DNA of 64,000 nt, from assembly GCA_003676145.1 (NCBI GenBank), contig NAUB01000033.1:31146-95145 (forward strand), read 5' to 3'. Of the stretch, positions 8,823-18,134 are shown piece after piece (within the stretch, counting starts at the first letter, position 1; each line of letters starts with the position of its first letter). Source of the stretch: a gamma proteobacterium symbiont of Stewartia floridana. Lineage in GTDB: Bacteria > Pseudomonadota > Gammaproteobacteria > Chromatiales > Chromatiaceae. The translations under genes were made by a program, and so were the position numbers. Under the pieces are notes generated by a model. It was not told the origin of the DNA and did not search any database. It worked only from the letters and a program-made list of their open reading frames with translations.

Positions 8823-9138
8823 CTTTCTGAGCCGGGTCGCCTACGGGTAATTTGCAGCTATTTCAGGAACTCATTCATGTTTTGCCTATTCGCCCGGCAG
8901 ATTTTCCTAAAGCGCCAAACGATGCTGCCGCTACTCAGTAGAAGTTGAGGATTGAGTGGTGTAGAGTGGCTTGCCGCTATTAATGCTAAAGCGTGACGCG
9001 GGTTGGTATTGGAGTGAAAAAATAGCCATTTCATTGCTTATAATCCCTTGCATTAGCCGAGTGATTGTATACTATTAAGAAATTAGTCTAAGTTTCCTCA
9101 CTTAATGGACTGTTTCGTATGGGATTTTGGAGTTTGCC
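8823..9138. other. Intergenic region upstream of the Ig-like lipoprotein gene
   Basis: A 316-bp stretch without a convincing gene. The last third is AT-rich. A perfect TATAAT sits at 9039-9044 but lacks a good -35 at the right distance, so a promoter here is only possible. No terminator is visible after the ferredoxin gene. Confidence 0.4.
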
Positions 9139-10968
9139 ATGTCAGGTTTAGCCCGTTTAGCTACCCCTTTTATTCTTATGTTAGCGCTCGTCGCCTGCGG
9201 TGGTGGTGATGCAGAGACCCCTTGGGATAGCAGTGGCGGTTCCACCACAGATGGCACTGGTGGCGATATCGATGATGTGGGAACAGGTCAGGCAACGATC
9301 CTGCTCGGTAACGGATCGGGTTCCTCATTCCAAGCCGGTGAACTGGATGTTGCTGTAGCCTCCTTGTCTGCTGGTGGTCAGACCTCAGTGCGGGCAACTC
9401 TCGCGGATGTAAGTGGAAATCTTTACCAGCAAAGTGCAACCGTTACTTTCACTACCGACTGTGTAGCTAGTGGATTGGCTACGATCGATTCCTCTGTCGA
9501 TACTGATGATGGGATAGTGACAGCAACATATGTTGCCCAAGGTTGTTCCGGTACCGATAATATTCGTGGTACTACCACGGTTAATGGGACCACGTCATCG
9601 GCCACTGCTAGCGTCTCCATACAGCCGGCTGAGATCGGTTCCATGCAGTTTGTATCGGCAGAACCTTCGGTGATCGGTCTGCGAGGAGTTGGGTTGACTG
9701 AGGTATCTAAAGTCTCTTTTCAAGTTCTTGATACGAATGGTAATCCAGTATCTCAACAGGTGGTCAATTTTTCTCTGAATACTGATATTGGTGGTGTTTC
9801 CATACCGCCTGGTTCAATAAAAGCCACAAGTGATATCAACGGTATTGTGAGGACGGATGTTAAGTCCGGTACTGTTCCGACAACCGTACGTGTTACCGCC
9901 TCTCTGGAGTCTAACCCCCTGATCTCCACCCAGTCTGATGGATTGGTTATCTCAACTGGTGTTTCTGATCAGAACAGTATGACTATCAGTGCACAGTTTT
10001 TAAATCCTGAGTGCTGGAATATTGATCGAGTGCAGGTAAACATTACCGCGACAGCCGCTGACCATTTCAATAACCCTGTTCCTGACGGGACGGCTGTCTA
10101 TTTTACAACAGAAGGTGGTTTTATTGAGTCTCAGTGTCAGACCACGGATGGATGGTGCGATGTTATCTGGACAAGTTCGAATCCTAGGCCAGTAGCCGAC
10201 TTATTGCCAGGTGGCATAGGGCGTGTGACAGTACTTGCCACCATGCTTGGGGAAGAGTCATTTGTTGATGCCAATGGTAACGGTGTGCTCGATCAGGGTG
10301 ATACCCCTTTCGCCAGTATGCCTGAAGCCTATCGCGATGATAATGAAGATGGTGTTCGTGATCCAGTCTCAGAAGAGTTTGTCGACTTCAACGATAACAA
10401 TGTCTATGACGATGGTGATGCTGATCCAGACTACAACGGGGCGCTCTGTTGTGATGCGGCGGCTGTAGCTGAAGCATCTGCAGCTGTTGCTGCTGGAGAA
10501 GACCCGGGGATATGTTTTAACGTCACACCTGTTACCGCGGTCGGATGTAGTGCGGAAAAGAACATTAGTGTACGTGACAGCCTTACCCTTGTAATGGCGG
10601 AGTCGGAAGCGACCATACTACTCGACGGAGATGATGTGCAGGCAGGTGGTGGCTTCCCAGTAATCAATCTCCCTGGAGGTCTTTCGTTCTTTACGTTCAC
10701 CATTCGCGGTGTTCAGACTGGACAGGTTATGCCGGTCGGTACGGGGATCTCTTTCACCACTACAAACGGTACCATCGAGACATCAGGCAGTTTTGAAGTG
10801 GCAAATACGAGTCAAAATGCACGGCTTGATTCCAGCGTGGTTGAATATCGTGTGGCTATGACGCCGACTGAGAATAGGCAGCCCGGAGATGAAACGGGAA
10901 TTTTAACCGTTGCTGTAACAACACCCTCAGGCACCACCACTACCGGTTACGTGGTCGTCAACGATTAG
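9139..10968 (+). CDS. Ig-like (Big_1) domain lipoprotein with Ca-binding-like loops
   Basis: A 609-residue lipoprotein. The signal peptide ends in LALVAC (lipobox) followed by GGG and a Ser/Thr/Gly/Asp linker. Next come beta-rich Ig-like units. The clearest is a Big_1/invasin-type domain around residues 190-270, with VNFSLNTDIGGVSI and ATSDINGIVRTDVKSG, and a second lies near 290-370. Between about residues 375 and 435 are acidic loops (DANGNGVLDQGD, DDNEDGVRD, DFNDNNVYDDGD) like calcium-binding EF-hand or dockerin loops. A final Ig-like unit ends the protein. Cysteine pairs suggest disulfides outside the cytoplasm. The ATG at 9139 has GGAG upstream, and a TTG at 9127 also opens the frame. 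The gene is monocistronic, closed by a terminator. Likely a cell-surface structural or adhesive protein. Confidence 0.82.
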   Translation: MSGLARLATPFILMLALVACGGGDAETPWDSSGGSTTDGTGGDIDDVGTGQATILLGNGSGSSFQAGELDVAVASLSAGGQTSVRATLADVSGNLYQQSATVTFTTDCVASGLATIDSSVDTDDGIVTATYVAQGCSGTDNIRGTTTVNGTTSSATASVSIQPAEIGSMQFVSAEPSVIGLRGVGLTEVSKVSFQVLDTNGNPVSQQVVNFSLNTDIGGVSIPPGSIKATSDINGIVRTDVKSGTVPTTVRVTASLESNPLISTQSDGLVISTGVSDQNSMTISAQFLNPECWNIDRVQVNITATAADHFNNPVPDGTAVYFTTEGGFIESQCQTTDGWCDVIWTSSNPRPVADLLPGGIGRVTVLATMLGEESFVDANGNGVLDQGDTPFASMPEAYRDDNEDGVRDPVSEEFVDFNDNNVYDDGDADPDYNGALCCDAAAVAEASAAVAAGEDPGICFNVTPVTAVGCSAEKNISVRDSLTLVMAESEATILLDGDDVQAGGGFPVINLPGGLSFFTFTIRGVQTGQVMPVGTGISFTTTNGTIETSGSFEVANTSQNARLDSSVVEYRVAMTPTENRQPGDETGILTVAVTTPSGTTTTGYVVVND

Positions 10969-10993
10969 TTTCTTAAATCAATCCTTCTTTTTG

Positions 10994-11024
10994 GGCCTTA
11001 CCTGTTGTTAGGTAAGGCCTTTTT
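10994..11024 (+). terminator. Intrinsic terminator after the Ig-like lipoprotein
   Basis: A 9-bp perfect stem (GGCCTTACC with GGTAAGGCC, arms 10994-11002 and 11011-11019), an 8-nt loop and a run of five T at 11020-11024. It lies 25 bp after the stop codon. Confidence 0.92.
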
Positions 11025-11139
11025 GTTGGGGGCTATTTTTTAAAGATGCATTGTCATGATTAGTTGCTGATTATGTGATGATTATTGAACGTGGCCATAC
11101 TAGATTCAGTTCTCAAGTACGTTGATGAGGCCTTTCCCC

Positions 11140-11168
11140 TTGACGCTTTTGTACCTCACAGACAAAAT
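11140..11168 (+). promoter_or_regulatory. Probable sigma-70 promoter of the mla operon
   Basis: TTGACG at 11140-11145 and CAAAAT at 11163-11168 are separated by exactly 17 bp. The -35 matches 5 of 6 consensus bases and the -10 matches 4 of 6. Transcription would start near 11175, giving a leader of about 45 nt before mlaF. Confidence 0.5.
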
Positions 11169-11219
11169 GTTGTGTTTATACGCAAAATCTGGGCTTTCTG
11201 CTCATCGAAACATAATTAA

Positions 11220-12035
11220 GTGAACAGTTCACCGCCACTCATCAAAATCAGAGACCTCCATTTTCACCATGGAGACCGCCCTATTTTTCAGGGTGTCGAT
11301 ATTGATATTCCCCGTGGCAAGGTGACTGCGATCATGGGGCCGAGCGGAACAGGTAAGACAACACTTCTCAAGCTGATCGGCGGTCAATTGCGCCCGACCA
11401 GGGGCAGCATCGAGGTCGATGGTCAGGATGTGCATAAACTCTCCCGTAAGGCGCTCTATCAACTGCGCATGCGGATGGGCATGCTGTTTCAGAGCGGAGC
11501 CCTGCTGACCGATCTCTCGGTCTATGACAATGTGGCCTACCCGTTGCGGGAGCACACCAATCTGCCGGAGTCGATGATCCGACGTCTGGTATTGATGAAG
11601 CTCGAAGCGGTTGGCCTGCGGGGTGCCAGGGAGCTGATGCCCTCGGAGCTTTCCGGCGGTATGGCCAGGCGAGTCGCCCTCTCCCGTGCAATTGCCCTGG
11701 ATCCCATGATGGTGATGTACGACGAGCCGTTCACCGGCCAGGATCCGATCTCCATGGGGGTGCTGGCGCAACTGGTGAGGCGCTTGAACGATGCGGTCGG
11801 CCTGACCAGTATCCTGGTCTCCCATGATGTTGAGGAGACGGCTGGTATCTCCGATCTGATCTATGTGATCTCCGGCGGCAAGGTGATCGAATCAGGTGCG
11901 CCCGACGCCTTGATGGGCTCCAGTTCGCCGGCGGTCAAACAGTTCATGGGGGGGCTGCCGGATGGTCCGGTAGGTTTCCACTATCAGGCGCCGTCCCTGT
12001 CTGAAGACCTGCTGAGTATGCGGGGGGCAAAGTAG
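11220..12035 (+). CDS. mlaF: Phospholipid transport ABC ATPase MlaF
   Basis: MlaF is the ATPase of the MlaFEDB inner-membrane complex, which moves phospholipids between the inner membrane and the periplasmic carrier to keep the outer leaflet asymmetric. The 271-residue product has Walker A (GPSGTGKTT), a Q-loop ([22 protein letters not shown], family-typical), the signature [14 protein letters not shown], Walker B ([13 protein letters not shown], the usual GlnAsp form) and the H-loop SHDVEE. The start is GTG at 11220. The stop overlaps the start of mlaE by one base, so translation is coupled. Confidence 0.96.
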   Translation: MNSSPPLIKIRDLHFHHGDRPIFQGVDIDIPRGKVTAIMGPSGTGKTTLLKLIGGQLRPTRGSIEVDGQDVHKLSRKALYQLRMRMGMLFQSGALLTDLSVYDNVAYPLREHTNLPESMIRRLVLMKLEAVGLRGARELMPSELSGGMARRVALSRAIALDPMMVMYDEPFTGQDPISMGVLAQLVRRLNDAVGLTSILVSHDVEETAGISDLIYVISGGKVIESGAPDALMGSSSPAVKQFMGGLPDGPVGFHYQAPSLSEDLLSMRGAK

Positions 12036-12814
12036 TGTTGGATCTCTTCGCCAGATTCGGTCGAGTCGGTTTGGCTTCGCTGGAGCGGTTGGGGCGTGGT
12101 CACCTGTTGCTGTTACAGATTCTGCTGGGGCTCACCAGTCTGCTGCCTCGCTTGAAACTGCTGGCCGCCCAGATCCATAGTATCGGTGTGCGTACCACCA
12201 CAATCATTGTGGTCTCCGGATTATTCGTCGGTATGGTGCTCGGTCTGCAGGGTTACTATGTGCTCTCCCAGTTCGGTGCCGAGGATAGCCTGGGAGTGAT
12301 GGTGGCTGCCTCTCTGGTGCGTGAATTGGGCCCGGTGGTTACCGCACTGCTGTTTGCCGGACGTGCCGGCTCGGCGCTGACCGCAGAGATCGGCCTGATG
12401 AAGGCAACTGAGCAGCTTTCGGGCCTGGAGATGATGGCGGTCGACCCGATTCGTCGCATTCTCTCCCCCAGATTCTATGCCGGGTTCATCTCCATGCCTC
12501 TGCTGGCCGCCATGTTCAGCGCAATTGGTGTGATCGGCGGTTATTTTGTCAGTGTGGGATTACTTGGGGTGGATGATGGCGCTTTTTGGAGTCAGATGCA
12601 GGCCAAGATCGACTGGGGCGAAGATGTGCTCAATGGTGTGATCAAGAGCTTTGTGTTCGGTTTCGTGTGTGCCTGGATCGCCCTTTTTCAGGGATATGAT
12701 ACGATCCCCACATCAGCGGGTGTCAGTCAGTCGACGACACGGACGGTGGTTCACTCGGCACTCGCGGTGCTGGTGCTTGATTTCGTACTGACCGCATTAA
12801 TGTTTGGAGGCTAA
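12035..12814 (+). CDS. mlaE: Phospholipid transport permease MlaE
   Basis: MlaE is the membrane-spanning subunit (MlaE/YrbE permease family) of the same transporter. The 259-residue protein has five to six hydrophobic helices and the family core [34 protein letters not shown], followed by [14 protein letters not shown]. The start is GTG at 12035, sharing its G with the TAG stop of mlaF. mlaD begins 2 bp after the stop. Confidence 0.96.
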   Translation: MLDLFARFGRVGLASLERLGRGHLLLLQILLGLTSLLPRLKLLAAQIHSIGVRTTTIIVVSGLFVGMVLGLQGYYVLSQFGAEDSLGVMVAASLVRELGPVVTALLFAGRAGSALTAEIGLMKATEQLSGLEMMAVDPIRRILSPRFYAGFISMPLLAAMFSAIGVIGGYFVSVGLLGVDDGAFWSQMQAKIDWGEDVLNGVIKSFVFGFVCAWIALFQGYDTIPTSAGVSQSTTRTVVHSALAVLVLDFVLTALMFGG

Positions 12815-12816
12815 TC

Positions 12817-13296
12817 ATGCAGACAAGACAGTTGGAGATTACCGTCGGCTTCTTCATGGCACTGGGTCTTGTGGCACTCTTTTTCCTGGCAATGCAGGTC
12901 AGCAATCTTGCCAGTATCTCATCCGATGAGGGTTATACGATAACCGCCCGCTTCGATAATATTGGTGGACTGAAAGTCCGCTCGCCGGTGTCCATGGCCG
13001 GTGTGAGAGTCGGGCGTGTGGTCGGCATCAGTTATGACCAGAGCAGCTTTGAAGCCGTGGTCACCCTGGCGATAGATCCCCAGTTCAATCAGATTCCCGA
13101 TGACAGTATCGCCAAGATCTATACCTCAGGGCTGCTGGGTGAGCAGTATATCGGTCTTGACCCCGGTGGCAGTCTGGAGAGTCTGGAGCAGGACAGTGAA
13201 TTGATGATGACTCAGTCGGCACTGGTGCTTGAAGAGATCGTGGGGCAGTTTCTGTTCAGTAAAGCTGAAGAGAATGCCATGTCCGATGAGCCCTGA
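12817..13296 (+). CDS. mlaD: MCE-domain substrate-binding protein MlaD
   Basis: MlaD is anchored to the inner membrane and forms a hexameric ring through its single MCE domain, a channel for lipid. The 159-residue product has an N-terminal membrane helix (VGFFMALGLVALFFLAMQV), then the MCE domain from YTITARFDNIGGLKVRSPV to LLGEQYIGLDPGG. The Gly-Leu-rich C-terminal helix of the family follows (LVLEEIVGQFLFSKAEE). The ATG at 12817 has GGAGG just upstream, inside the end of mlaE. In E. coli mlaC would follow, but here the STAS gene comes next. Confidence 0.95.
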   Translation: MQTRQLEITVGFFMALGLVALFFLAMQVSNLASISSDEGYTITARFDNIGGLKVRSPVSMAGVRVGRVVGISYDQSSFEAVVTLAIDPQFNQIPDDSIAKIYTSGLLGEQYIGLDPGGSLESLEQDSELMMTQSALVLEEIVGQFLFSKAEENAMSDEP

Positions 13297-13300
13297 TAGC

Positions 13301-13621
13301 ATGAGCGAAACAAAGCTGGAGCGGGTGGGGGCCTTCCATTTCCAGCTGCATGGTGAGATGACCTTCACACATGCCAGGTCGCTACTGCTGCAGTCGGAAA
13401 CCCTGTTTGCCAACCTGCCCGATGTGGAGATCGATCTGATGCGGGTGGAGAAGGCCGACAGTGCCGGACTCGCACTGATGCTCGAGTGGTTGGCCCGGGC
13501 TGCGGAACGGGATGCCAGAGTTATCTTCACGGAGGTACCCGAGACAATCCACTCAGTAGCACGACTCTGCCAGATTGAGTCACTGCTGACTGGGCATATT
13601 GCGGAATCGAGCAACCGCTAA
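13301..13621 (+). CDS. mlaB: STAS-domain protein MlaB
   Basis: MlaB is a small STAS-fold protein that binds MlaF and stabilises the transporter. The 106-residue product has the expected beta-alpha pattern: FHFQLHGEMTFTHARSLL, then VEIDLMRVEKADSAGLALML, where the Ser in ADSAGL sits at the conserved STAS turn, and VIFTEVPETIHSVARLC. The ATG at 13301 lies 5 bp after the mlaD stop. An in-frame ATG at 13286 would overlap mlaD, and neither has a strong ribosome site. The periplasmic carrier gene mlaC, normally between mlaD and mlaB, is missing here. Confidence 0.88.
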   Translation: MSETKLERVGAFHFQLHGEMTFTHARSLLLQSETLFANLPDVEIDLMRVEKADSAGLALMLEWLARAAERDARVIFTEVPETIHSVARLCQIESLLTGHIAESSNR

Positions 13622-13926
13622 GCTAAGGTAGCGAGTTGATCGGTGCGATCGGCGTCGTGAATCGGCACATTTTGATCGACAATCTGTTTCGCTCAGAGTT
13701 GTTCAGCGGTTGCATAACATGATTTGTGACAATTTTTAGTGGATTGGTCTAGAATAGGCCTTGAAATAATCTCTGTTTTAAGATTCAATATTCAATCCTA
13801 TCCAGTCTTCCCCCTCGATACTGTTACTCGGCACGCGGTGTATTACTGGATGCTTGGCATGAAAAATAGCAGCGGATCGACTCCGTTCAACACATCCCCA
13901 ATCATTCAATTGGAGATCCTCAATCG
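13622..13926. other. Intergenic leader between mlaB and trxA
   Basis: A 305-bp space that becomes AT-rich toward trxA. It holds the probable trxA promoter (13726-13755). That leaves a leader of roughly 165 nt, and no terminator is visible after mlaB. Confidence 0.5.
13726..13755 (+). promoter_or_regulatory. Probable sigma-70 promoter of trxA-rho
   Basis: GTGACA at 13726-13731 (5 of 6 to TTGACA), an 18-bp AT-rich spacer, then TAGAAT at 13750-13755 (5 of 6 to TATAAT). It is placed on the + strand ahead of trxA. Confidence 0.55.
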
Positions 13927-14253
13927 ATGAGTGAGCAGATTGTTCATATAACAGACGATTCGTTTGAATCTGACGTACTTCAATCAAATCAGCCGGTGCT
14001 GATTGATTACTGGGCCGAATGGTGTGGTCCCTGTAAGATGATTGCGCCCGTACTGGACGAAATTGCCAAAGAGTATGGCGATAAGTTGAAAGTGGCAAAA
14101 TTGAATATTGACGAAAACCCGAATACACCACCGAAATACGGCATTCGCGGCATACCGACCCTGATGTTGTTCAAGAACGGTGAAGTCGAGGCGACCAAGG
14201 TTGGTGCTGTCTCAAAATCGCAACTCGTGGCATTTATCGATAGTAATCTTTAA
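13927..14253 (+). CDS. trxA: Thioredoxin 1
   Basis: TrxA is the general cytoplasmic disulfide reductase. The 108-residue protein carries the active site WCGPC (Trp32 to Cys36) within [19 protein letters not shown]. It also has the conserved cis-proline segment [15 protein letters not shown]. Length and motifs are standard. It lies immediately upstream of rho, as in E. coli and many relatives. Rho-dependent control within this leader is known in E. coli but cannot be shown here. Confidence 0.98.
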   Translation: MSEQIVHITDDSFESDVLQSNQPVLIDYWAEWCGPCKMIAPVLDEIAKEYGDKLKVAKLNIDENPNTPPKYGIRGIPTLMLFKNGEVEATKVGAVSKSQLVAFIDSNL

Positions 14254-14437
14254 ACAGCAATCAGGCGCAGGACGTTTCGCCACTGTCTGCCAACATCCGA
14301 CCTCGTAGACTCCTCGCTCCGTTCAAGCCTGAGCTGATAACCGACAACGAAATCAAAAGCTAGAGTTCAACCAACCCATTGCGGGCCGATTTCCTTCCAA
14401 ACAAATTTCTCATAAACCATAAAACCCCTGAACCATT

Positions 14438-15694
14438 ATGAACCTTACCGAATTAAAGAAAATGCCTGTGCCGGAACTGGCTGAACTCGCTACCAACATG
14501 AAAATTGAAGGTATGGCGAGGACACGAAAACAGGATCTGATCTTCGCCATTCTCAAAGCGCATGCGAAAAAAGGTGAAAGCATCTTCGGTGATGGGGTGT
14601 TGGAGATCCTGCAGGATGGTTTCGGTTTTCTCCGCTCGGCTGACAGCTCCTACCTGGCGGGCCCGGATGATATCTATGTTTCACCGAGTCAGATTCGCCG
14701 CTTCAGTCTGCGCACCGGTGACACCATCTCCGGTAAGATCAGACCGCCCAAGGATGGAGAGCGCTATTTTGCCTTGCTCAAGGTGGATAAGATCAACTAT
14801 GACAAACCGGAGAATGCCAAAAGCAAAATCCTGTTTGAGAATTTCACTCCACTGTTTGCCAATCAACGTTTTCACCTGGAGATCGGTAACGGCAGTACCG
14901 AGGATATCACCGCCCGTACCATCGATCTCTGTGCGCCAATTGGTAAAGGCCAGCGTGGTTTGATCGTATCTCCGCCAAAAGCGGGTAAGACGATGATGCT
15001 GCAGAACATTGCCCAATCGATCACTCACAACCATCCTGAGTGCTATGTGATGGTGCTGCTGATCGACGAGCGTCCTGAGGAGGTCACGGAGATGGCCCGC
15101 TCGGTACGGGGTGAAGTGATTTCGAGTACCTTCGATGAACCGGCCACCCGTCACGTACAGGTTGCCGAGATGGTTATCGAAAAGGCCAAACGACTGGTCG
15201 AACACAAACGTGATGTGGTGATTCTGCTCGACTCCATTACCCGTCTGGCCCGCGCCTACAACACGGTTGTACCCTCTTCGGGTAAGGTGTTGACCGGTGG
15301 TGTGGATGCCAATGCCCTGCACAGACCAAAGCGCTTTTTCGGTGCGGCGCGAAATGTCGAGGAGGGCGGTTCGCTGACCATTCTGGCTACCGCACTGGTG
15401 GATACCGGTTCGCGTATGGACGATGTGATCTACGAGGAGTTCAAAGGTACCGGCAATATGGAAGTGCATCTCGATCGTCGGATTGCCGAGAAACGTATCT
15501 TCCCTGCCATCAATATCAATCGCTCAGGGACCCGCCGTGAAGAGCTGCTGATGAAACCGGATGAACTGCAGAAGATGTGGATCCTGCGTAAAATTCTCCA
15601 CCCCATGGATGAGCTGGCAGCGATGGAGTTTCTGTTCGACAAACTCAAGGTCAGTAAGACCAATGATGAGTTCTTCGATGCCATGAAGGGTTGA
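14438..15694 (+). CDS. rho: Transcription termination factor Rho
   Basis: Rho is a hexameric RNA-dependent ATPase that ends transcription of untranslated RNA. The 418-residue product has the N-terminal helical domain ([18 protein letters not shown]), the cold-shock-like RNA-binding fold ([20 protein letters not shown]), Walker A ([11 protein letters not shown], near residue 180), Walker B/catalytic region ([16 protein letters not shown]), the Q-loop [13 protein letters not shown] and the R-loop ([13 protein letters not shown]). No real Shine-Dalgarno sequence precedes the ATG. The 184-nt leader from trxA has C-rich stretches compatible with rut-type binding, as expected for autoregulation (inference). 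Confidence 0.98.
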   Translation: MNLTELKKMPVPELAELATNMKIEGMARTRKQDLIFAILKAHAKKGESIFGDGVLEILQDGFGFLRSADSSYLAGPDDIYVSPSQIRRFSLRTGDTISGKIRPPKDGERYFALLKVDKINYDKPENAKSKILFENFTPLFANQRFHLEIGNGSTEDITARTIDLCAPIGKGQRGLIVSPPKAGKTMMLQNIAQSITHNHPECYVMVLLIDERPEEVTEMARSVRGEVISSTFDEPATRHVQVAEMVIEKAKRLVEHKRDVVILLDSITRLARAYNTVVPSSGKVLTGGVDANALHRPKRFFGAARNVEEGGSLTILATALVDTGSRMDDVIYEEFKGTGNMEVHLDRRIAEKRIFPAININRSGTRREELLMKPDELQKMWILRKILHPMDELAAMEFLFDKLKVSKTNDEFFDAMKG

Positions 15695-16000
15695 TGCCGG
15701 CCCACACAGACAGGGTTTAAAGATTGAAAAGTCCGCAAATGAACGCGAATGAACGCAAAGATTTGTCAGGGCTTGATTCAGTCTATCAGCGAGTCCACCT
15801 CACTCCCGAGTAAGACTTGACTGCTGCCAACCCGCAGTTGGCTCTCCGACTGTTTTTATTTGCGTTGTTTGCGTTCATTTGCGGACTTCTTTTGTTTTCC
15901 CATCTGCCGGTTTCCTAGCTCGACTATACTGAAGAGAGGGTGTGGCTAAGCTGCGGGCAGTCGGTTACAGTTGAACTTTCCACACTGATTCAACCAAACA
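15695..16000. other. Intergenic region after rho holding a large interrupted palindrome
   Basis: A 306-bp space between rho and murU, largely made up of the inverted repeat described separately at 15728-15888. The rest shows no gene. Confidence 0.7.
15728..15888. repeat. Long interrupted palindrome (type A, GCAAATGAACGC arms)
   Basis: The left arm (15728-15759) reads AAGTCCGCAAATGAACGC and then a degenerate second unit ending AACGCAAA. The right arm (15858-15888) is its inverse: 18 bp are perfectly complementary, the next dozen with one indel and a few mismatches. About 98 bp separate the arms. Inside each arm the motif AACGC recurs. A related palindrome lies at 33739-33839 and a single arm at 58998-59022, so this is a dispersed repeat family. 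If transcribed it would fold into a long hairpin downstream of rho. Its origin (miniature mobile element or REP-like sequence) is unknown. Confidence 0.85.
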
Positions 16001-16675
16001 ATGAAAGCCATGATTCTGGCCGCAGGGCGTGGAGAGCGGATGCGGCCGCTGACGGACTCCATTCCGAAACCACTGCTCCCTGTCGCGGGCAAGCCACTCA
16101 TCGTTCACCATATCGAAAGGCTGGCGAAAGCCGGCTATCGGGAGATTATCATCAATCATGCCCATCTGGGAGAGATGATCGAAGAGCGGTTGGGCCAGGG
16201 GGATCAATGGGGGGTTGCTATCGACTATTCGGCTGAAAGCCAGGCACTTGAGACGGGTGGCGGCATCTTTAATGCCTTACCCCTGTTGGGTGATTCTCCA
16301 TTCCTGGTGGTGAATGGGGATATCTGGTGTGATGTGGAGCTTGCGCAACTCACACTTGCGCCTGAGGATCTGGCCCATCTGGTGTTGGTAGCCAATCCAG
16401 TGCATAACCCGCAAGGTGACTTTTATCTGCAGGATAAGCGTCTCTCCGAGCGGGCTGGAGAGAAGTTAACCTTCAGTGGGATCGGTGTCTATGATCCTCA
16501 ACTGTTTAGCGATTGTCGCGCCGGGGCATTTCCTTTGGCGCCGCTGATTCGCAGGGCGATCAGCCTGGGTAAAGTCTCCGGTGAACGCCATGCAGGGGAG
16601 TGGATCGATGTGGGCACCCCGCAGCGACTTGAAAAACTTGAGCAGAAACTCGACTCTTTGAGTAACCGTATCTAA
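16001..16675 (+). CDS. murU: N-acetylmuramate-1-phosphate uridylyltransferase-like nucleotidyltransferase
   Basis: A 224-residue nucleotidyltransferase. The N-terminal MILAAGRGERMRPLTD is the nucleotide-binding signature, followed by PKPLLPVAGKPLI. NGDIWCDVEL holds the metal-binding Asp, and AGEWIDVGTPQRLE is the C-terminal motif. Length and motifs match MurU, which makes UDP-MurNAc from MurNAc-1-phosphate in the peptidoglycan recycling route that bypasses MurA. The kinase AmgK, often adjacent, is not in this window, so a sugar-1-phosphate transferase of related specificity is the alternative. The next gene begins 17 bp downstream. Confidence 0.85.
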   Translation: MKAMILAAGRGERMRPLTDSIPKPLLPVAGKPLIVHHIERLAKAGYREIIINHAHLGEMIEERLGQGDQWGVAIDYSAESQALETGGGIFNALPLLGDSPFLVVNGDIWCDVELAQLTLAPEDLAHLVLVANPVHNPQGDFYLQDKRLSERAGEKLTFSGIGVYDPQLFSDCRAGAFPLAPLIRRAISLGKVSGERHAGEWIDVGTPQRLEKLEQKLDSLSNRI

Positions 16676-16692
16676 TTTTAAATAGGCACAGC

Positions 16693-18111
16693 ATGGGCCA
16701 GGAGATTACCTCCAGTAATTTTACTGAAGCGGATATTGCTGAATTTCAGCGACGCTTGATTGTGGAAACCAGGCTACTTGAAAGCTGGTTCAAAGAGGGG
16801 GTTTTCGACAGCCACGGAGATCTGGGCGGATTGGAGCTGGAAGCCTGCATTCTCAATCAGGCGGGTGAACCTGCCCCGCTGAATCAGCAACTGCTGGCTG
16901 GCCTGGATGATCAGTTCGTCGTGCCCGAACTGGCAACCTTCAATGTAGAGATCAATACCACCCCTCGCAGGTTGCAGGCCGATGCAATCGACCGGATGTT
17001 TGAGGAGTTGCAGGGTATCTGGCGTGAATGCAACGCACAGGCCGAAACTCTCTCTGCAAGAATGGGGATGGTGGGTATTCTGCCCAGTCTGCGACAAGCC
17101 GACCTCAGTCTTGAAAACATGTCCCCGCTGAACCGCTATCGGGCACTCAACGATCAGGTTTTCAAATTGCGCCGGGGGCAGCCGGTGGAGTTGCATATCG
17201 ATGGTCGCGAGACGCTTGATCTCTGCCATGATGACGTGATGCTGGAATCCGCCGCCACCTCTTTTCAGATTCACCTGCAGGTGGCGGCGAACCAGGCGGC
17301 AAAACTCTACAATCTGTCAAAGATCGTATCGGCACCGATGGTCGCCTTGAGCGCAAACTCACCCTACCTGTTTGGCAGAAGCCTGTGGGACGAGACCAGG
17401 ATTCCACTGTTCGAGCAATCCATCTCGGTGGGCGCATCTGATTTGACCAAGCGGGTGAGCTTTGGCATTCGCTATCTCTATCAATCGATGATGGAGAATT
17501 TCAGTGCCAATCTTCAGCGCTATCCGCTATTACTGCCCAGACTGATGGACGAGCCGGTGGAGCGGTTGGCCCATCTGCGCCTGCACAATGGCACCATCTG
17601 GCGCTGGAACCGCCCCCTGATCGGTTTCAACGAACAACAGCAACCCCATCTGCGGATTGAACATCGGGTGGTGCCGGCGGGTCCAACTCTACCCGACATG
17701 ATTGCCAATGCGGCTTTCTATTTTGGTCTGGTTACCGGGCTGGCAGAGCAGTATCCGCAGCCGGAGCGTGAAATGGGTTTCATCAGAGCGCGCAGTAACT
17801 TCTACCAGGCGGCCCGCTTCGGTTTGCAGTCGCAGCTCTATTGGTTTGGTTGGCAGAGTGTTCCCGCTGACCGGTTGATTGGGGAGCAGTTGCTGCCAAT
17901 TGCCAAGAGAGGGCTGCTCTCTCTGGCTATCGATCCCGTGTCGGTGGAGCATTGGCTGGGTATCGTCGAGGCACGGGTCAAACGGGGTATCAATGGGGCT
18001 GGCTGGCAAAAGCAGTGGGTAGCCAACTATGGTTTGGATATGCAGGGTTTGACCCTGGCTTACCTGGAACGGCAGGAGAGTGGTAAACCGGTTCATGAGT
18101 GGAGTGTTTAA
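16693..18111 (+). CDS. GCS2-family glutamate-cysteine ligase-like protein
   Basis: A 472-residue protein of the carboxylate-amine ligase (GCS2) superfamily. Visible family features are LGGLELEACILN near residue 40 (metal-binding Glu pair), PELATFNVEINTTPRRL near residue 80, and LESAATSFQIHLQVAANQAAKLYNLS in the middle. Arg/His-rich LRIEHRVVPAGPTLPDMIAN lies toward the C-terminus. Such enzymes join an amino group to the gamma-carboxylate of glutamate with ATP. Whether cysteine is the acceptor cannot be read from the sequence. It sits between murU and an AstE/AspA-like hydrolase 23 bp downstream, so ligase and hydrolase are probably co-transcribed. Confidence 0.8.
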   Translation: MGQEITSSNFTEADIAEFQRRLIVETRLLESWFKEGVFDSHGDLGGLELEACILNQAGEPAPLNQQLLAGLDDQFVVPELATFNVEINTTPRRLQADAIDRMFEELQGIWRECNAQAETLSARMGMVGILPSLRQADLSLENMSPLNRYRALNDQVFKLRRGQPVELHIDGRETLDLCHDDVMLESAATSFQIHLQVAANQAAKLYNLSKIVSAPMVALSANSPYLFGRSLWDETRIPLFEQSISVGASDLTKRVSFGIRYLYQSMMENFSANLQRYPLLLPRLMDEPVERLAHLRLHNGTIWRWNRPLIGFNEQQQPHLRIEHRVVPAGPTLPDMIANAAFYFGLVTGLAEQYPQPEREMGFIRARSNFYQAARFGLQSQLYWFGWQSVPADRLIGEQLLPIAKRGLLSLAIDPVSVEHWLGIVEARVKRGINGAGWQKQWVANYGLDMQGLTLAYLERQESGKPVHEWSV

Positions 18112-18134
18112 ATGTTATCGCTGCTGTGGAAATC

